Shown here piece after piece: positions 1 through 12,300 of a DNA stretch of 64,000 bases. The first letter of the stretch is position 1; each line of letters opens with the position of its first letter. A program made the position numbers and the translations under genes. Under the pieces are notes generated by a model, which searched no databases, was not told the DNA's origin, and worked only from the letters and a program-made list of their open reading frames with translations. This DNA comes from Hydractinia symbiolongicarpus. Its lineage: Eukaryota > Cnidaria > Hydrozoa > Anthoathecata > Hydractiniidae. The DNA lies in assembly GCF_029227915.1 (NCBI RefSeq), contig NC_079879.1, positions 32,866,501 to 32,930,500 of the forward strand, given 5' to 3'.

Positions 1-150
1 AATCAGACAATTGGATCCCCAGAACAAACATTCTTCTTAATTTGACATGATTGCTCGAACTCAGCGATTACACTGAGCGCTGTGGTAGCGCTTTACTTAA
101 AAATGTAGATAAACAAGTCATTTTTTACTGTGGGACCAATCCTAACCGTT

Positions 151-160
151 AGCGCGCGCT
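151..160. other. Conserved GC palindrome in each monomer
   Basis: The ten bases agcgcgcgct equal their own reverse complement and form an alternating purine-pyrimidine GC run in an otherwise AT-rich monomer. The site recurs at the same place in nearly every monomer, intact or with one change, the common variants being agctcgcgct, agcacgcgct, agcccgcgct and agcgtgcgct. One duplicated pair of monomers has lost two bases here (41517 and 45610). A Z-DNA-prone segment or a protein-binding site is possible, but that is inference. Confidence 0.6.
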
Positions 161-205
161 GAAGAAACAGAGAAAGTTTCGAAAACTACACTTCATTGAC
201 TTTCT

Positions 206-235
206 AACGGTATCAGTCCGTTTGAGTTACAACGG
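206..235. other. Alternating hairpin motif aacgg/ccgtt/aacgg
   Basis: Three five-base arms sit in a row: aacgg (206-210), ccgtt (218-222) and aacgg (231-235). The middle arm can pair with either neighbour, with 7- or 8-base loops, so each strand could form one of two mutually exclusive hairpins. The arrangement recurs in most monomers. Some subfamilies change one outer arm (ctaacagtatcag in place of ctaacggtatcag, or tacaagg in place of tacaacgg), which leaves the other hairpin possible. A function is not shown. Confidence 0.45.
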
Positions 236-3200
236 CTGCGTCACATATTCGTTCCAACTTATATTGAGCGATATTTTTCTGATATTGCTAGGTTGCATCG
301 CTTTTAACAGTGAAAAGATTGACTGTGGGACTTAATTGAACTGATTTTGGACTTTGACCTTGTTAATGTGATAAATGAGCCAATTCGACTCCAAGAAATA
401 ACATTCTTCTTATTTTGACATGATTGCTGTAACTCAGCGATAACAATGGCCGCTGTGGTAGTGCTTTATTTGAAAGTGTAGATAAATAAGTCAGATTTAA
501 CTGTGGGACCAATCCTAGCCGTTAGCGCGCACTGAAGAAACAGAGAAAGTTTCAAAAACTACATTTCATTGCCTTTCTAACGGTATCAGTCCGTTTGAGT
601 TACAACGGTTGCGTCACATATTCGTACCAACATGTATTTAGCGATACGTGTCTGATGTTACTAGGTTTCATCGCTTTTAATGGTGGAACGATTGACTTTG
701 GGACTTAATTGAACTGATTTTAGACTTTGAACTTATAAATGTGATAAATGAGACTATTGGATCCCCAGAAGTATCATTCTTCTTAATTTGACATGATTGC
801 TCGACTTCAGCTTTCACACTGGGCGCTGTGGTAGCGCTTTACTTAAAATTGTAGATAAATAAGTCATTTTTTACTGTGGGACCAATCCTAACCGTTAGCG
901 CGCGCTGAAGAAATAGAGAAAGTTTCGAAAACTACATTTCATTGACTTTCTAACGGTATCAGTTCGTTTGAGTTACAAGGGTTGTGTCACATATTCGTAT
1001 CAACATGTATTTAGAGATATGTTTCTGATATTACTAGGTTCCATCGCTTTTAAAAGTGAAACGTTTGACTGTGGGACTTAATTGAACTGATTTTGGACTT
1101 TGACCTTGTTAATGTAATAAATGAGACAATTGGATCCCCAGAACAAACATTCTTCTTAATTTGACATGATTGCTCGAACTCAGCGATTACACTGAGCGCT
1201 GTGGTAGCGCTTTACTTAAAAATGTAGATAAATAAGTCATTTTTTACTGTGGGACCAATCCTAACCGTTAGCGCGCGCTGAAGAAACAGAGAAAGTTTCG
1301 ACAACTACACTTCGTTGACTTTCTAACGGTATCAGTCCGTTTGAGGTACAACGGTTGCGTTACATATTCGTACCAACATGTATTTAGCGATATGTTTCTG
1401 ATATTACTAGGTTGCATCGCTTTTAACAGTGAAACGGCTGACAGTGGGATTTAATTGAACTGATTTTGGACTTTGACCTATTAAATGTGTTAAATGAGCC
1501 AATTGGATCCCAAGAAATAACATTCTTCTTAATTTTACATGATTGCTCGACTTCAGCTATTACACTGGGCTCTGTGGTAGTGCTTTATTTAAAAGTGTAG
1601 ATAAATAAGTCAGTTTTAACTGTTGGACCAATCCTAGCCGTTAGCGCGCGCTGAAGAAATAGAGAAAGTTTCGAAAACTACATTTCATTGACTTTCTAAC
1701 GGTATCAGTCCGTTTGAGTTACAACGGTTGCGTCACATATTCGCACCAACATGTATTTAGCGATATGTTTCTGATGTTGCTAGGTTGCATCGCTTTTAAC
1801 GGTGGAACGATTGACTATGGGACTTAATTGAACTGATTTTGGACTTTGACCTTGTTAATGTGATAAATGAGCCAATTCGACTCCAAGAAATAACATTCTT
1901 CTTATTTTGATATGATTGCTGTAACTCAGCGATAACAATGGTCGCTGTGGTAGCGCTTTAATTAAAAGTGTAGATAAGTAAGTCAGTTTTAACTGTGGTA
2001 CCAATCCTAGCCGTTAGCGCGCGCTGAAGAAACAGAGAAAGTTTCGAAAACTACATTTCATTGACTTTCTAACGGTATCAGTCCGTTTGAGTTACAACGG
2101 TTGCGTCACATATTCGTACCAACATGTATTTAGCGATACGTGTCTGATGTTACTAGGTTGCATCGCTTTTAACGGTGGAACGATTGACTATGGGACTTAA
2201 CTGAACTGATTTTAGACTTTGAACTTATAAATGTGATAAATGAGACAATTGGATGCCCAGATGTAACATTCTTCTTAATTTGACATGATTGCTCGACTTC
2301 AGCTTTTACACTGGGCGCTGTGGTAGCGCTTTACTTAAAAATGTAGATAAATAAGTCATTTTTAACTGTGGGACCAATCCTAGTTGTTAGCGCACGCTGA
2401 AAAAATAGAGAAAGTTTCTAAAACTACATTTCATTGACTTTCTAACGGTATCAGTCCGTTTGATTTACAACGGTTGCGTCATATATTCGTATCAACATGT
2501 ATTTAGCGATATGTTTCTGATATTACTAGGTTGCATTGCTTTTAACGGCGAAACGATTGACTGTGGGACTTAATTGAACTGATTTTGGACTTTGACCTTG
2601 TTATTGTGATAAATGAGCCAATTCGACTCCAAGAAATAACATTCTTCTTAATTTGACATGATTGCTGGAACTCAGCGATAACACTGGACGCTGTGGTAGC
2701 GCTTTACTTAAAAATGTAGATAAATAAGTCATTTTTACTGTTGGACCAATCCTAACCGTTAGAGCGCGCTGAAGAAATAGAGACAGTTTGGAAAACTACA
2801 TTTCATTGACTTTCTAACGGTATCAGTCCGTTTGAGTTAAAACGGTTGCGTCACATATTCGTACCAACATGTGTTTAGCGATATGTTTCTGATATTACTA
2901 GATTCCATCGCTTTTAACAGTGAAACGATTGACTGTGTGACTCAATTGAACTGATTTTAGACCTCAAACTTATAAATGTGATAAATAAGGCAATTGGACC
3001 CCAAGAAATAACATTCTTCTTAATTTGACATGATTGCTGATTTCAGCTATTACACTGGGCTCTGTGGTAGTGCCTTATTTAAAATTGTGGATAAATAAGT
3101 CAGTTTTAACTGTGGGACCAATCCTAACCGTTTGCTCGCGCTGAAGAAATAGAGAAAGTTTCAAGAACTACATTTCATTGTCTTTCTAACGGTATCAGTT

Positions 3201-6200
3201 TGTTTGAGTTTCAAGGGTTGTGTCACATATTTGTACCAACATGTATTTAGCGATATGTTTCTGATATTACTAGGTTTCATTGCTTTTAACGGCAAAACGA
3301 TTGACTGTGGGTCTTAATTGAACTAATTTTGGACTTTGACCTTGTTAATGTGATAAATGAGCCAATTCGACTCCAAGAATTAACATTCTTCTTAATTTGA
3401 CGTGATTGCTCGACTTCAGCTATTACACTGGGCTCTGTGGTAGTGCTTTATTTAAAAGTGTATATAAATAAGTCAGTTTTAACTGTGGGACCAATCCTAG
3501 CCGTTAGCGCGCGCTGAAGAAATAGAGAAAGTTTCGAAAACTACATTTCATTGACTTTCTAACGGTATCAGTCCGTTTGAGGTACAACGGTTGCGTCACA
3601 TATTCGTACCAACATGTATTTAGCGATATGTTTCTGATGTTACTAGGTTGCATCGCTTTTAACAGTGAAACGATTGACTGTGTGACTTAATTGAACTGAT
3701 TTTAGACTTTGAACTTATAAATGTGATAAATCAGACAATTGGATCCCCAGAACAAACATTCTTCTTAATTTGACATGATTGCTCGAACTCAGCGATTACA
3801 CTGAGCGCTGTGGTAGCGCTTTACTTAAAAATGTAGATAAACAAGTCATTTTTTACTGTGGGACCAATCCTAACCGTTAGCGCGCGCTGAAGAAACAGAG
3901 AAAGTTTCGAAAACTACACTTCATTGACTTTCTAACGGTATCAGTCCGTTTGAGTTACAACGGCTGCGTCACATATTCGTTCCAACTTATATTGAGCGAT
4001 ATTTTTCTGATATTGCTAGGTTGCATCGCTTTTAACAGTGAAAAGATTGACTGTGGGACTTAATTGAACTGATTTTGGACTTTGACCTTGTTAATGTGAT
4101 AAATGAGCCAATTCGACTCCAAGAAATAACATTCTTCTTATTTTGACATGATTGCTGTAACTCAGCGATAACAATGGCCGCTGTGGTAGTGCTTTATTTG
4201 AAAGTGTAGATAAATAAGTCAGTTTTAACTGTGGGACCAATCCTAGCCGTTAGCGCGCGCTGAAGAAACAGAGAAAGTTTCAAAAACTACATTTCATTGC
4301 CTTTCTAACGGTATCAGTCCGTTTGAGTTACAACGGTTGCGTCACATATTCGTACCAACATGTATTTAGCGATACGTGTCTGATGTTACTAGGTTTCATC
4401 GCTTTTAACGGTGGAACGATTGACTATGGGACTTAATTGAACTGATTTTAGACTTTGAACTTATAAATGTGATAAATGAGACTATTGGATCCCCAGAAGT
4501 ATCATTCTTCTTAATTTGACATGATTGCTCGACTTCAGCTTTCACACTGGGCGCTGTGGTAGCGCTTTACTTAAAATTGTAGATAAATAAGTCATTTTTT
4601 ACTGTGGGACCAATCCTAACCGTTAGCGCGCGCTGAAGAAATAGAGAAAGTTTCGAAAACTACATTTCATTGACTTTCTAACGGTATCAGTTCGTTTGAG
4701 TTACAAGGGTTGTGTCACATATTCGTATCAACATGTATTTAGAGATATGTTTCTGATATTACTAGGTTCCATCGCTTTTAAAAGTGAAACGTTTGACTGT
4801 GGGACTTAATTGAACTGATTTTGGACTTTGACCTTGTTAATATAATAAATGAGACAATTGGATCCCCAGAACAAACATTCTTCTTAATTTGACATGATTG
4901 CTCGAACTCAGCGATTACACTGAGCGCTGTGGTAGCGCTTTACTTAAAAATGTAGATAAATAAGTCATTTTTTACTGTGGGACCAATCCTAACCGTTAGC
5001 GCGCGCTGAAGAAACAGAGAAAGTTTCGAAAACTACACTTCATTGACTTTCTAACGGTATCAGTCCGTTTGAGGTACAACGGTTGCGTTACATATTCGTA
5101 CCAACATGTATTTAGCGATATGTTTCTGATATTACTAGGTTGCATCGCTTTTAACAGTGAAACGGCTGACAGTGGGATTTAATTGAACTGATTTTGGACT
5201 TTGACCTATTAAATGTGTTAAATGAGCCAATTGGATCCCAAGAAATAACATTCTTCTTAATTTTACATGATTGCTCGACTTCAGCTATTACACTGGGCTC
5301 TGTGGTAGTGCTTTATTTAAAAGTGTAGATAAATAAGTCAGTTTTAACTGTTGGACCAATCCTAGCCGTTAGCGCGCGCTGAAGAAATAGAGAAAGTTTC
5401 GAAAACTACATTTCATTGACTTTCTAACTGTATCAGTCCGTTTGAGTTACAACGGTTGCGTCACATATTCGCACCAACATGTATTTAGCGATATGTTTCT
5501 GATGTTGCAAGGTTACATCGCTTTTAACGGTGGAACGATTGACTATGGGACTTAATTGAACTGATTTTGGACTTTGACCTTGTTAATGTGATAAATGAGC
5601 CAATTCGACTCCAAGAAACAACATTCTTCTTATTTTGACATGATTGCTGTAACTCAGCGATAACAATGGCCGCTGTGGTAGCGCTTTATTTAAAAGTGTA
5701 GATAAATAAGTCAGTTTTAACTGTGGTACCAATCCTAGCCGTTAGCGCGCGCTGAAGAAACAGAGAAAGTTTCGAAAACTACATTTCATTGACTTTCTAA
5801 CGGTCACAGTCCGTTTGAGTTACAACGGTTGCGTCACATATTCGTACCCACATGTATTTAGCGATACGTGTCTGATGTTACTAGGTTGCATCGCTTTTAA
5901 CGGTGGAACGATTGACTATGGGACTTAACTGAACTGATTTTAGACTTTGAACTTATAAATGTGATAAATGAGACAATTGGATGCCCAGATGTAACATTCT
6001 TCTTAATTTGACATGATTGCTCGACTTCAGCTTTTACACTGGGCGCTGTGGTAGCGCTTTACTTAAAAATGTAGATAAATAAGTCATTTTTAACTGTGGG
6101 ACCAATCCTAGTTGTTAGCGCACGCTGAAGAAATAGAGAAAGTTTCTAAAACTACATTTCATTGAATTTCTAACGGTATCAGTCCGTTTGATTTACAACG

Positions 6201-7084
6201 GTTGCGTCATATATTCGTATCAACATGTATTTAGCGATATGTTTCTGATATTACTAGGTTGCATTGCTTTTAACGGCGAAACGATTGACTGTGGGACTTA
6301 ATTGAACTGATTTTGGACTTTGACCTTGTTATTGTGATAAATAAGCCAATTCGACTCCAAGAAATAACATTCTTCTTAATTTGACATGATTGCTGGAACT
6401 CAGCGATAACACTGGACGCTGTGATAGCGCTTTAATTAAAAGTGTAGATGAATAAGTCATTTTTTACTGTGGGACAAATCCTAGCCGTTAGCGCGCGCTG
6501 ACGAAACAGGATCAGTTTTAAAACTACCTTTCATTGACTTACTAACGGTGTCAGTCCGTTTCACCTACAACGGTTGCGTCACCTATTTGTACCAACATGT
6601 ATTTAGCGATATTTTTCTGATATTACGAGGTTGCATTGCTTTTAACGGTTAAACGATTGACTGTGGGACTTAATTGAAATGATTTTGGACTTTGACCTTG
6701 TTAATGTGTTAAATGAGCTAATTCGACTCCAAGAAATAACATTCTTCTTATTTTGACATGATTGCTGTAACTCAGCGATAACAATGGCCGCTGTGGTAGC
6801 GCTTTATTTAAAAGTGAAGATAAATAAGTCAGTTTTAACTGTGGTACCAATCCTAGCCGTTAGCGCGCGCTGAAGAAACAGAGAAAGTTTTGAAAACTAC
6901 ATTTCATTGACTTTCTAACGGTATCAGTCCGTTTGAGTTACAACGGTTGCGTCACATATTCGTACCAACATGTATTCAGCAATACGTGTCTGATGTTACT
7001 AGGTTGCATCGCTTTTAACGGTGGAACGATTGACTATGGGACTTAACTGAACTGATTTTAAACTTTGAACTTATAAATGTGATA

Positions 7085-9323
7085 AATGAGACAATTGGAT
7101 CCCCAGAAGTAACATTCTTCTTAATTTGACATGATTGCTCGACTTCAGCTTTCACACTGGGCGCTGTGGTAGCGCTTTACTTAAAATTGTAGATAAATAA
7201 GTCATTTTTTACTGTGGGACCAATCCTAACCGTTATCGCGCGCTGAAGAAATAGAGAAAGTTTCGAAAACTACATTTCATTGACTTTCTAACGGTATCAG
7301 TCCGTTTGAGTTACAACAGTTGCGTCACATATTCGTACCAACATGTATTTAGCGATACGTTTCTGATGTTACTAGGTTGCATCGCTTTTATCGGTGGAAC
7401 GATTGACTATGGGACTTAATTGAACTGATTTTAGACTTTGAACTTATAAATGTGATTAATGAGACAATTGGATCCCCAGAAGTAACATTCTTCTTAATTT
7501 GACATGATTGCTCGACTTCAGCTTTCACACTGGGCGCTGTGATTGCGCTTCATTTAAAATTGTAGATAAATAAGTCATTTTTTTACTGTGGGACCAATCC
7601 TAACCGTTCGCGCGCGCTGAAGAAATAGAGAAAGTTTCGAAAACTACATTTCATTGACTTTCTAACGGTATCAGTCCGTTTGAGTTACAACGGTTGCGTC
7701 ACATATTCGTACCAACTTATATTGAGCGATATTTTTCTGATATTGCTAGGTTGCGTCGCTTTTAACAGTGAAAAGATTGACTGTGGGACTTAATTGAACT
7801 GATTTTGGACTTTGACCTTGTTAATGTGATAAATGAGCCAATTCGACTCCAAGAAATAACATTCTTCTTATTTTGACATGATTGCTGTAACTCAGCGATA
7901 ATAATGGCCGCTGTGGTAGTGCTTTATTTAAAAGTGTAGATAAATAAGCCAGTTTTAACTGTGGGACCAATCCTAGCCGTTAGCACGCGCTGAAGAAACA
8001 GAGAAAGTTTCGAAAACTACATTTCATTGACTTTCTAACGGTATCAGTCCGTTTGAGTTACAACGGTTGCGTCACATACTCGTACCAACATGTATTTAGC
8101 GATACGTGTCTGATGTTACTAGGTTGCATCTCTTTTAACGGTGGAACGATTGACTATGGGACTTAATTGAACTGATTTCAGACTTTGAACTTATAAATGT
8201 GATAAATGAGACAATTGGATCCCCAGAAGTAACATTCTTCTTAATTTGACATGATTGCTCGACTTCAGCTTTCACACTGGGCGCTGTGGTAGCGCTTTAC
8301 TTAAAATTGTAGATAAATAAGTCATTTTTTACTGTGGGACCAATCCTAACCGTTATCGCGCGCTGAAGAAATAGAGAAAGTTTCGAAAACTACATTTCAT
8401 TGACTTTCTAACGGTATCAGTCCGTTTGAGTTACAACAGTTGCGTCACATATTCGTACCAACATGTATTTAGCGATACGTTTCTGATGTTACTAGGTTGC
8501 ATCGCTTTTATCGGTGGAACGATTGACTATGGGACTTAATTGAACTGATTTTAGACTTTGAACTTATAAATGTGATTAATGAGACAATTCGATCCCCAGA
8601 AGTAACATTCTTCTTAATTTGACATGATTGCTCGACTTCAGCTTTCACACTGTGCGCTGTGATTGCGCTTCATTTAAAATTGTAGATAAATAAGTCATTT
8701 TTTACTGTGGGACCAATCCTAACCGTTAGCGCGCGCTGAAGAAATAGAGAAAGTTTCGAAAACTACATTTCATTGACTTTCTAATGGTATCAGTCCGTTT
8801 GAGTTACAACGGTTGCGTCACATATTCGTACCAACTTATATTGAGCGATATTTTTCTGATATTGCTAGGTTGCGTCGCTTTTAACAGTGAAAAGATTGAC
8901 TGTGGGACTTAATTGAACTGATTTTGGACTTTGACCTTGTTAATGTGATAAATGAGCCAATTCGACTCCAAGAAATAACATTCTTCTTATTTTGACATGA
9001 TTGCTGTAACTCAGCGATAACAATGGCCGCTGTGGTAGTGCTTTATTTAAAAGTGTAGATAAATAAGCCAGTTTTAACTGTGGGACCAATCCTAGCCGTT
9101 AGCGCGCGCTGAAGAAACAGAGAAAGTTTCGAAAACTACATTTCATTGACTTTCTAACGGTATCAGTCCGTTTGAGTTACAACGGTTGCGTCACATACTC
9201 GTACCAACATGTATTTAGCGATACGTGTCTGATGTTACTAGGTTGAATCTCTTTTAACGGTGGAACGATTGACTATGGGACTTAATTGAACTGATTTTAG
9301 ACTTTGAACTTATAAATGTGATA
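7085..9323. repeat. Three-monomer tandem duplication
   Basis: The monomers at 7085, 7458 and 7832 are repeated at 8205, 8578 and 8951, an offset of 1,119-1,120 bp. Shared private variants include gttatcgcgcgct (7232 and 8352), ttatcggtggaac, and gattgcgcttcatttaaaat. The offset shifts by one base because the run of T near 7577 is one longer in the first copy. The second copy lies within the larger 6.7-kb duplication and was therefore copied again at about 14.9-16.0 kb. Confidence 0.85.
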
Positions 9324-12300
9324 AATGAGACAATTGGATCCCCAGAAGAAACATTCTTCTTAATTTGACATGATTGCTCGACTTCAACTTTCACACTGGG
9401 CGCTGTGGTAGTGCTTTATTTAAAAGTGTAGATAAATAAGTCAGTTTTAACCGTGGGACCAATCCTAGCCGTTAGCGCGCACTGAAGAAACAGAGAAAGT
9501 TTCGAAAACTACATTTCATTGACTTTCTAACGGTATCAGTCCGTTTGAGTTACAACGGTTGCGTCACATATTCGTACCAACATGTATTTAGCGATACGTT
9601 TCTGAAGTTACTAGGTTACATCGCTTTTAACGGTGGAACGATTGACTATGGGACTTAATTGATCTGATTTTAGACTTTGAACTTATAAATGTGATAAATG
9701 AGACAATTGGATCCCCAGAAGAAACATTCTTCTTAATTTGACATGATTGCTCGACTTCAGTTTTCACACTGGGCGCTGTGGTAGCGCTTTACTTAAAAAT
9801 GTAGATAAATAAGTCATTTTTTACTGGTGGACCAATCCTAACCGTTAGAGCGCGCTGAAGAAATAGAGACAGTTTGGAAAACTAAATTTCCTTGACTTTC
9901 TAACGGTATTAGTCCGTTTGAGTTACAACGGTTGCGTCACATTTTCGTACCAACTTATATTTAGCGATATGTTTCTGACATTACTAGGTTGCATCGCTTT
10001 TAACAGTGAAACGGCTGACAGTGGGATTTAATTGAACTGATTTTGGACTTTGACCTTATAAATGTGTTAAGTGAGCCAATTGGACTCCAAGAAAGAACAT
10101 TTTCATAATTTGACACGATTGTTGGAACTCAGCGATTACACTCGCCGCTGTGATAGCGCTTTATTTAAAACTGTAGATAAATAAGTCACTTTTTACTGTG
10201 GAACCAATCCTAGCCGTTAGCTCGCGCTGAAGAAATAGATAAAGTTTCAAGAACTACATTTCATTGTCTTTCTATCGGTATCAGTTTGTTTGAGTTTCAA
10301 GGGTTGTGTCACATATTCGTACCAACATGTATTTAGCGATATCTTTATGATATTACTAGGTTCCGTCGCTTTTAACGGTGGAACGATTGACTATGGGACT
10401 TAATTGAACTGATTTTAGACTTTGAACTTATAAATGTGATAAATGAGACAATTGTATCCCCAGAAGTAACATTCTTCTTAATTTGACATGATTGCTCGAC
10501 TTCAGCTTTCACACTGGGCGCTGTGGCAGCGCTTTACTTAAAAATGTAGATAAATAAGTCATTTTTTACTGTTGGACCAATCCTAACCGTTAGAGCGCGC
10601 TGAAGAAATAGAGACAGTTTAAAAAACTAAATTTCATTGACTTTCTAACGGTATCAGTCCGTTTGAGTTACAACGGTTGCGTCACATTTTCGTACCAACT
10701 TATATTTAGCGATATGTTTCTGATATTACTAGGTTGCATCGCTTTTAACAGTGAAACGGCTGACAGTGGGATTTAATTCAACTGATTTTGGACTTTGACG
10801 TTATAAATGTGTTAAATGAGCCAATTGGACTCCAAGAAAGAACATTTTTCATAATTTGACACGATTGTTGGAACTCAGCGATTACACTGGGCTCTGTGGT
10901 AGTGCTTTATTTTAAAGTGTAGATAAATAAGTCAGTTTTAACTGTGGGACCAATCCTAGCCGTTAGCGCGCGCTGAAGAAATAGAGAAAGTTTCAAAAAC
11001 TACATTTCATTGACTTTCTAACGGTATCAGTCCGTTTGAGTTACAACGGTTGCGTCATATATTCGTATCAACATGTATTTAGCGATATGTTTCTGATATT
11101 ACTAGGTTGCATTGCTTTTAACGGCGAAACGATTGACTGTGGGACGTAATTGAACTGATTTTAGACTTTGACCTTGTTAATGTGATAAATGAGCCAATTC
11201 GACTCCAAGAAATAACATTCTTCTTAATTTGACATGATTGCTGGAACTCAGCGATTACACTCGCCGCTGTGATAGCGCTTTATTTAAAACTGTAGATAAA
11301 TAAGTCACTTTTTACTGTGGAACCAATCCTAGCCGTTAGCTCGCGCTGAAGAAATAGAGAAAGTTTCAAGAACTACATTTCATTGTCTTTCTATCGGTAT
11401 CAGTTTGTTTGAGTTTCAAGGGTTGTGTCACATATTCGTACCAACATGTATTTAGCAATATCTTTCTGATATTACTAGGTTCCATCGCTTTTAACAGTGA
11501 AACCATTGACGGTGTGACTTAATTGAACTGATTTTAGACTTTGAACTTATAAATGTGATAAATGAGACAATTGGATCCCAAGAAATAACATTCTTCTTAA
11601 TTTGACATGATTGCTGGAACTCAGCGATTACACTCGCCGCTGTGATAGCGCTTTATTTAAAACTGTAGATAAATAAGTCATTTTTAACTGTGGGACCAAT
11701 CCTAGCCGTTAGCGCACGCTGAAGAAATAGAGAAAGTTTCTAAAACTACATTTCATTGACTTTCTATCGGTATCAGTCCGTTTGAGTTACAACGGTTGCG
11801 TCATATATTCGTATCAACATGTATTTAACGATATGTTTCTGATATTACTAGGTTGCATTGCTTTTAACGGCGAAACGATTGACTGTGGGACTTAATTGAA
11901 CTGATTTTGGACTTTGACCTTGTTAATGTGATAAATGAGCCAATTCTACTCCAAGAAATAACATTCTTCTTAATTTGACATGATTGCTGGAACTCAGCGA
12001 TAACACTGGACGCTGTGATAGTGCTTTAATTAAAAGTGTAGATGAATAAGTCATTTTTTACTGTGGGACAAATCCTAGCCGTTAGCGCGCGCTGACGAAA
12101 CAGGATCAGTTTCAAAAGCTACCTTTCATTGACTTACTAACGGTCTCAGTCCGTTTCACCTACAACGGTTGCGTCACCTATATGTACCAACCTGTATTTA
12201 GCGATATTTTTCTGATATTACGAGGTTGCATTGCTTTTAACGGTTAAACGATTGACTGTGGGACTTAATTGAAATGATTTTGGACTTTGACCTTTTTAAT

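Larger units (their letters stand above)
1..373. repeat. Exemplar satellite monomer (373 bp)
   Basis: This first unit serves as a map of the monomer. It begins at aatcag (usually aatgag) and carries a BamHI-type ggatcc at 13-18, which is a subfamily marker; other subfamilies have attcgactccaag or attggaccccaag here. It then holds a T-rich stretch, an agcgct-containing segment near 87-92, gtgggaccaatcc near 131-143, the palindrome agcgcgcgct at 151-160, an aacgg/ccgtt/aacgg cluster at 206-235, and ttgactgtgggacttaattg near 318-337. The trinucleotide-rich word tgtggga occurs twice per monomer, which may be a trace of an older internal duplication or may be chance. There is no tRNA or 5S rRNA homology that I can see. 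Confidence 0.9.
1..6419. repeat. Ten-monomer spaced duplication, 3,728-bp offset
   Basis: Positions 1 to about 2691 recur at 3729 to about 6419, including private variants such as aatcagacaattggatcc at each start, gataaacaagtc, and the ttgttagcgcacgc variant near 2394 and 6122. I count about twenty single-base differences by eye over 2.69 kb, for example at the pair 497/4225 (a/t) and at 5429, so identity is above 99 percent but not complete. Copy 1 is followed by about 1.04 kb (2692-3728) that copy 2 does not share; copy 2 diverges abruptly near 6420. This is the pattern expected of an unequal exchange spanning ten monomers with later change at one end. Confidence 0.88.

Noticed and set aside
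1-373. CENP-B box
   Set aside because: Each ttcg in the monomer was compared with the NTTCGNNNNANNCGGGN pattern; the cggg half is never present at the required distance.
374-400. tRNA-like B box in the attcgactcc monomer form, suggesting a tRNA-derived SINE origin
   Set aside because: aattcgactcc resembles the B-box consensus at 9 of 11 places, but I find no convincing A box at the right distance, and other subfamilies lack the match.
1-6419. CRISPR array
   Set aside because: The repeats are about 373 bp and directly abut one another with no unique spacers.
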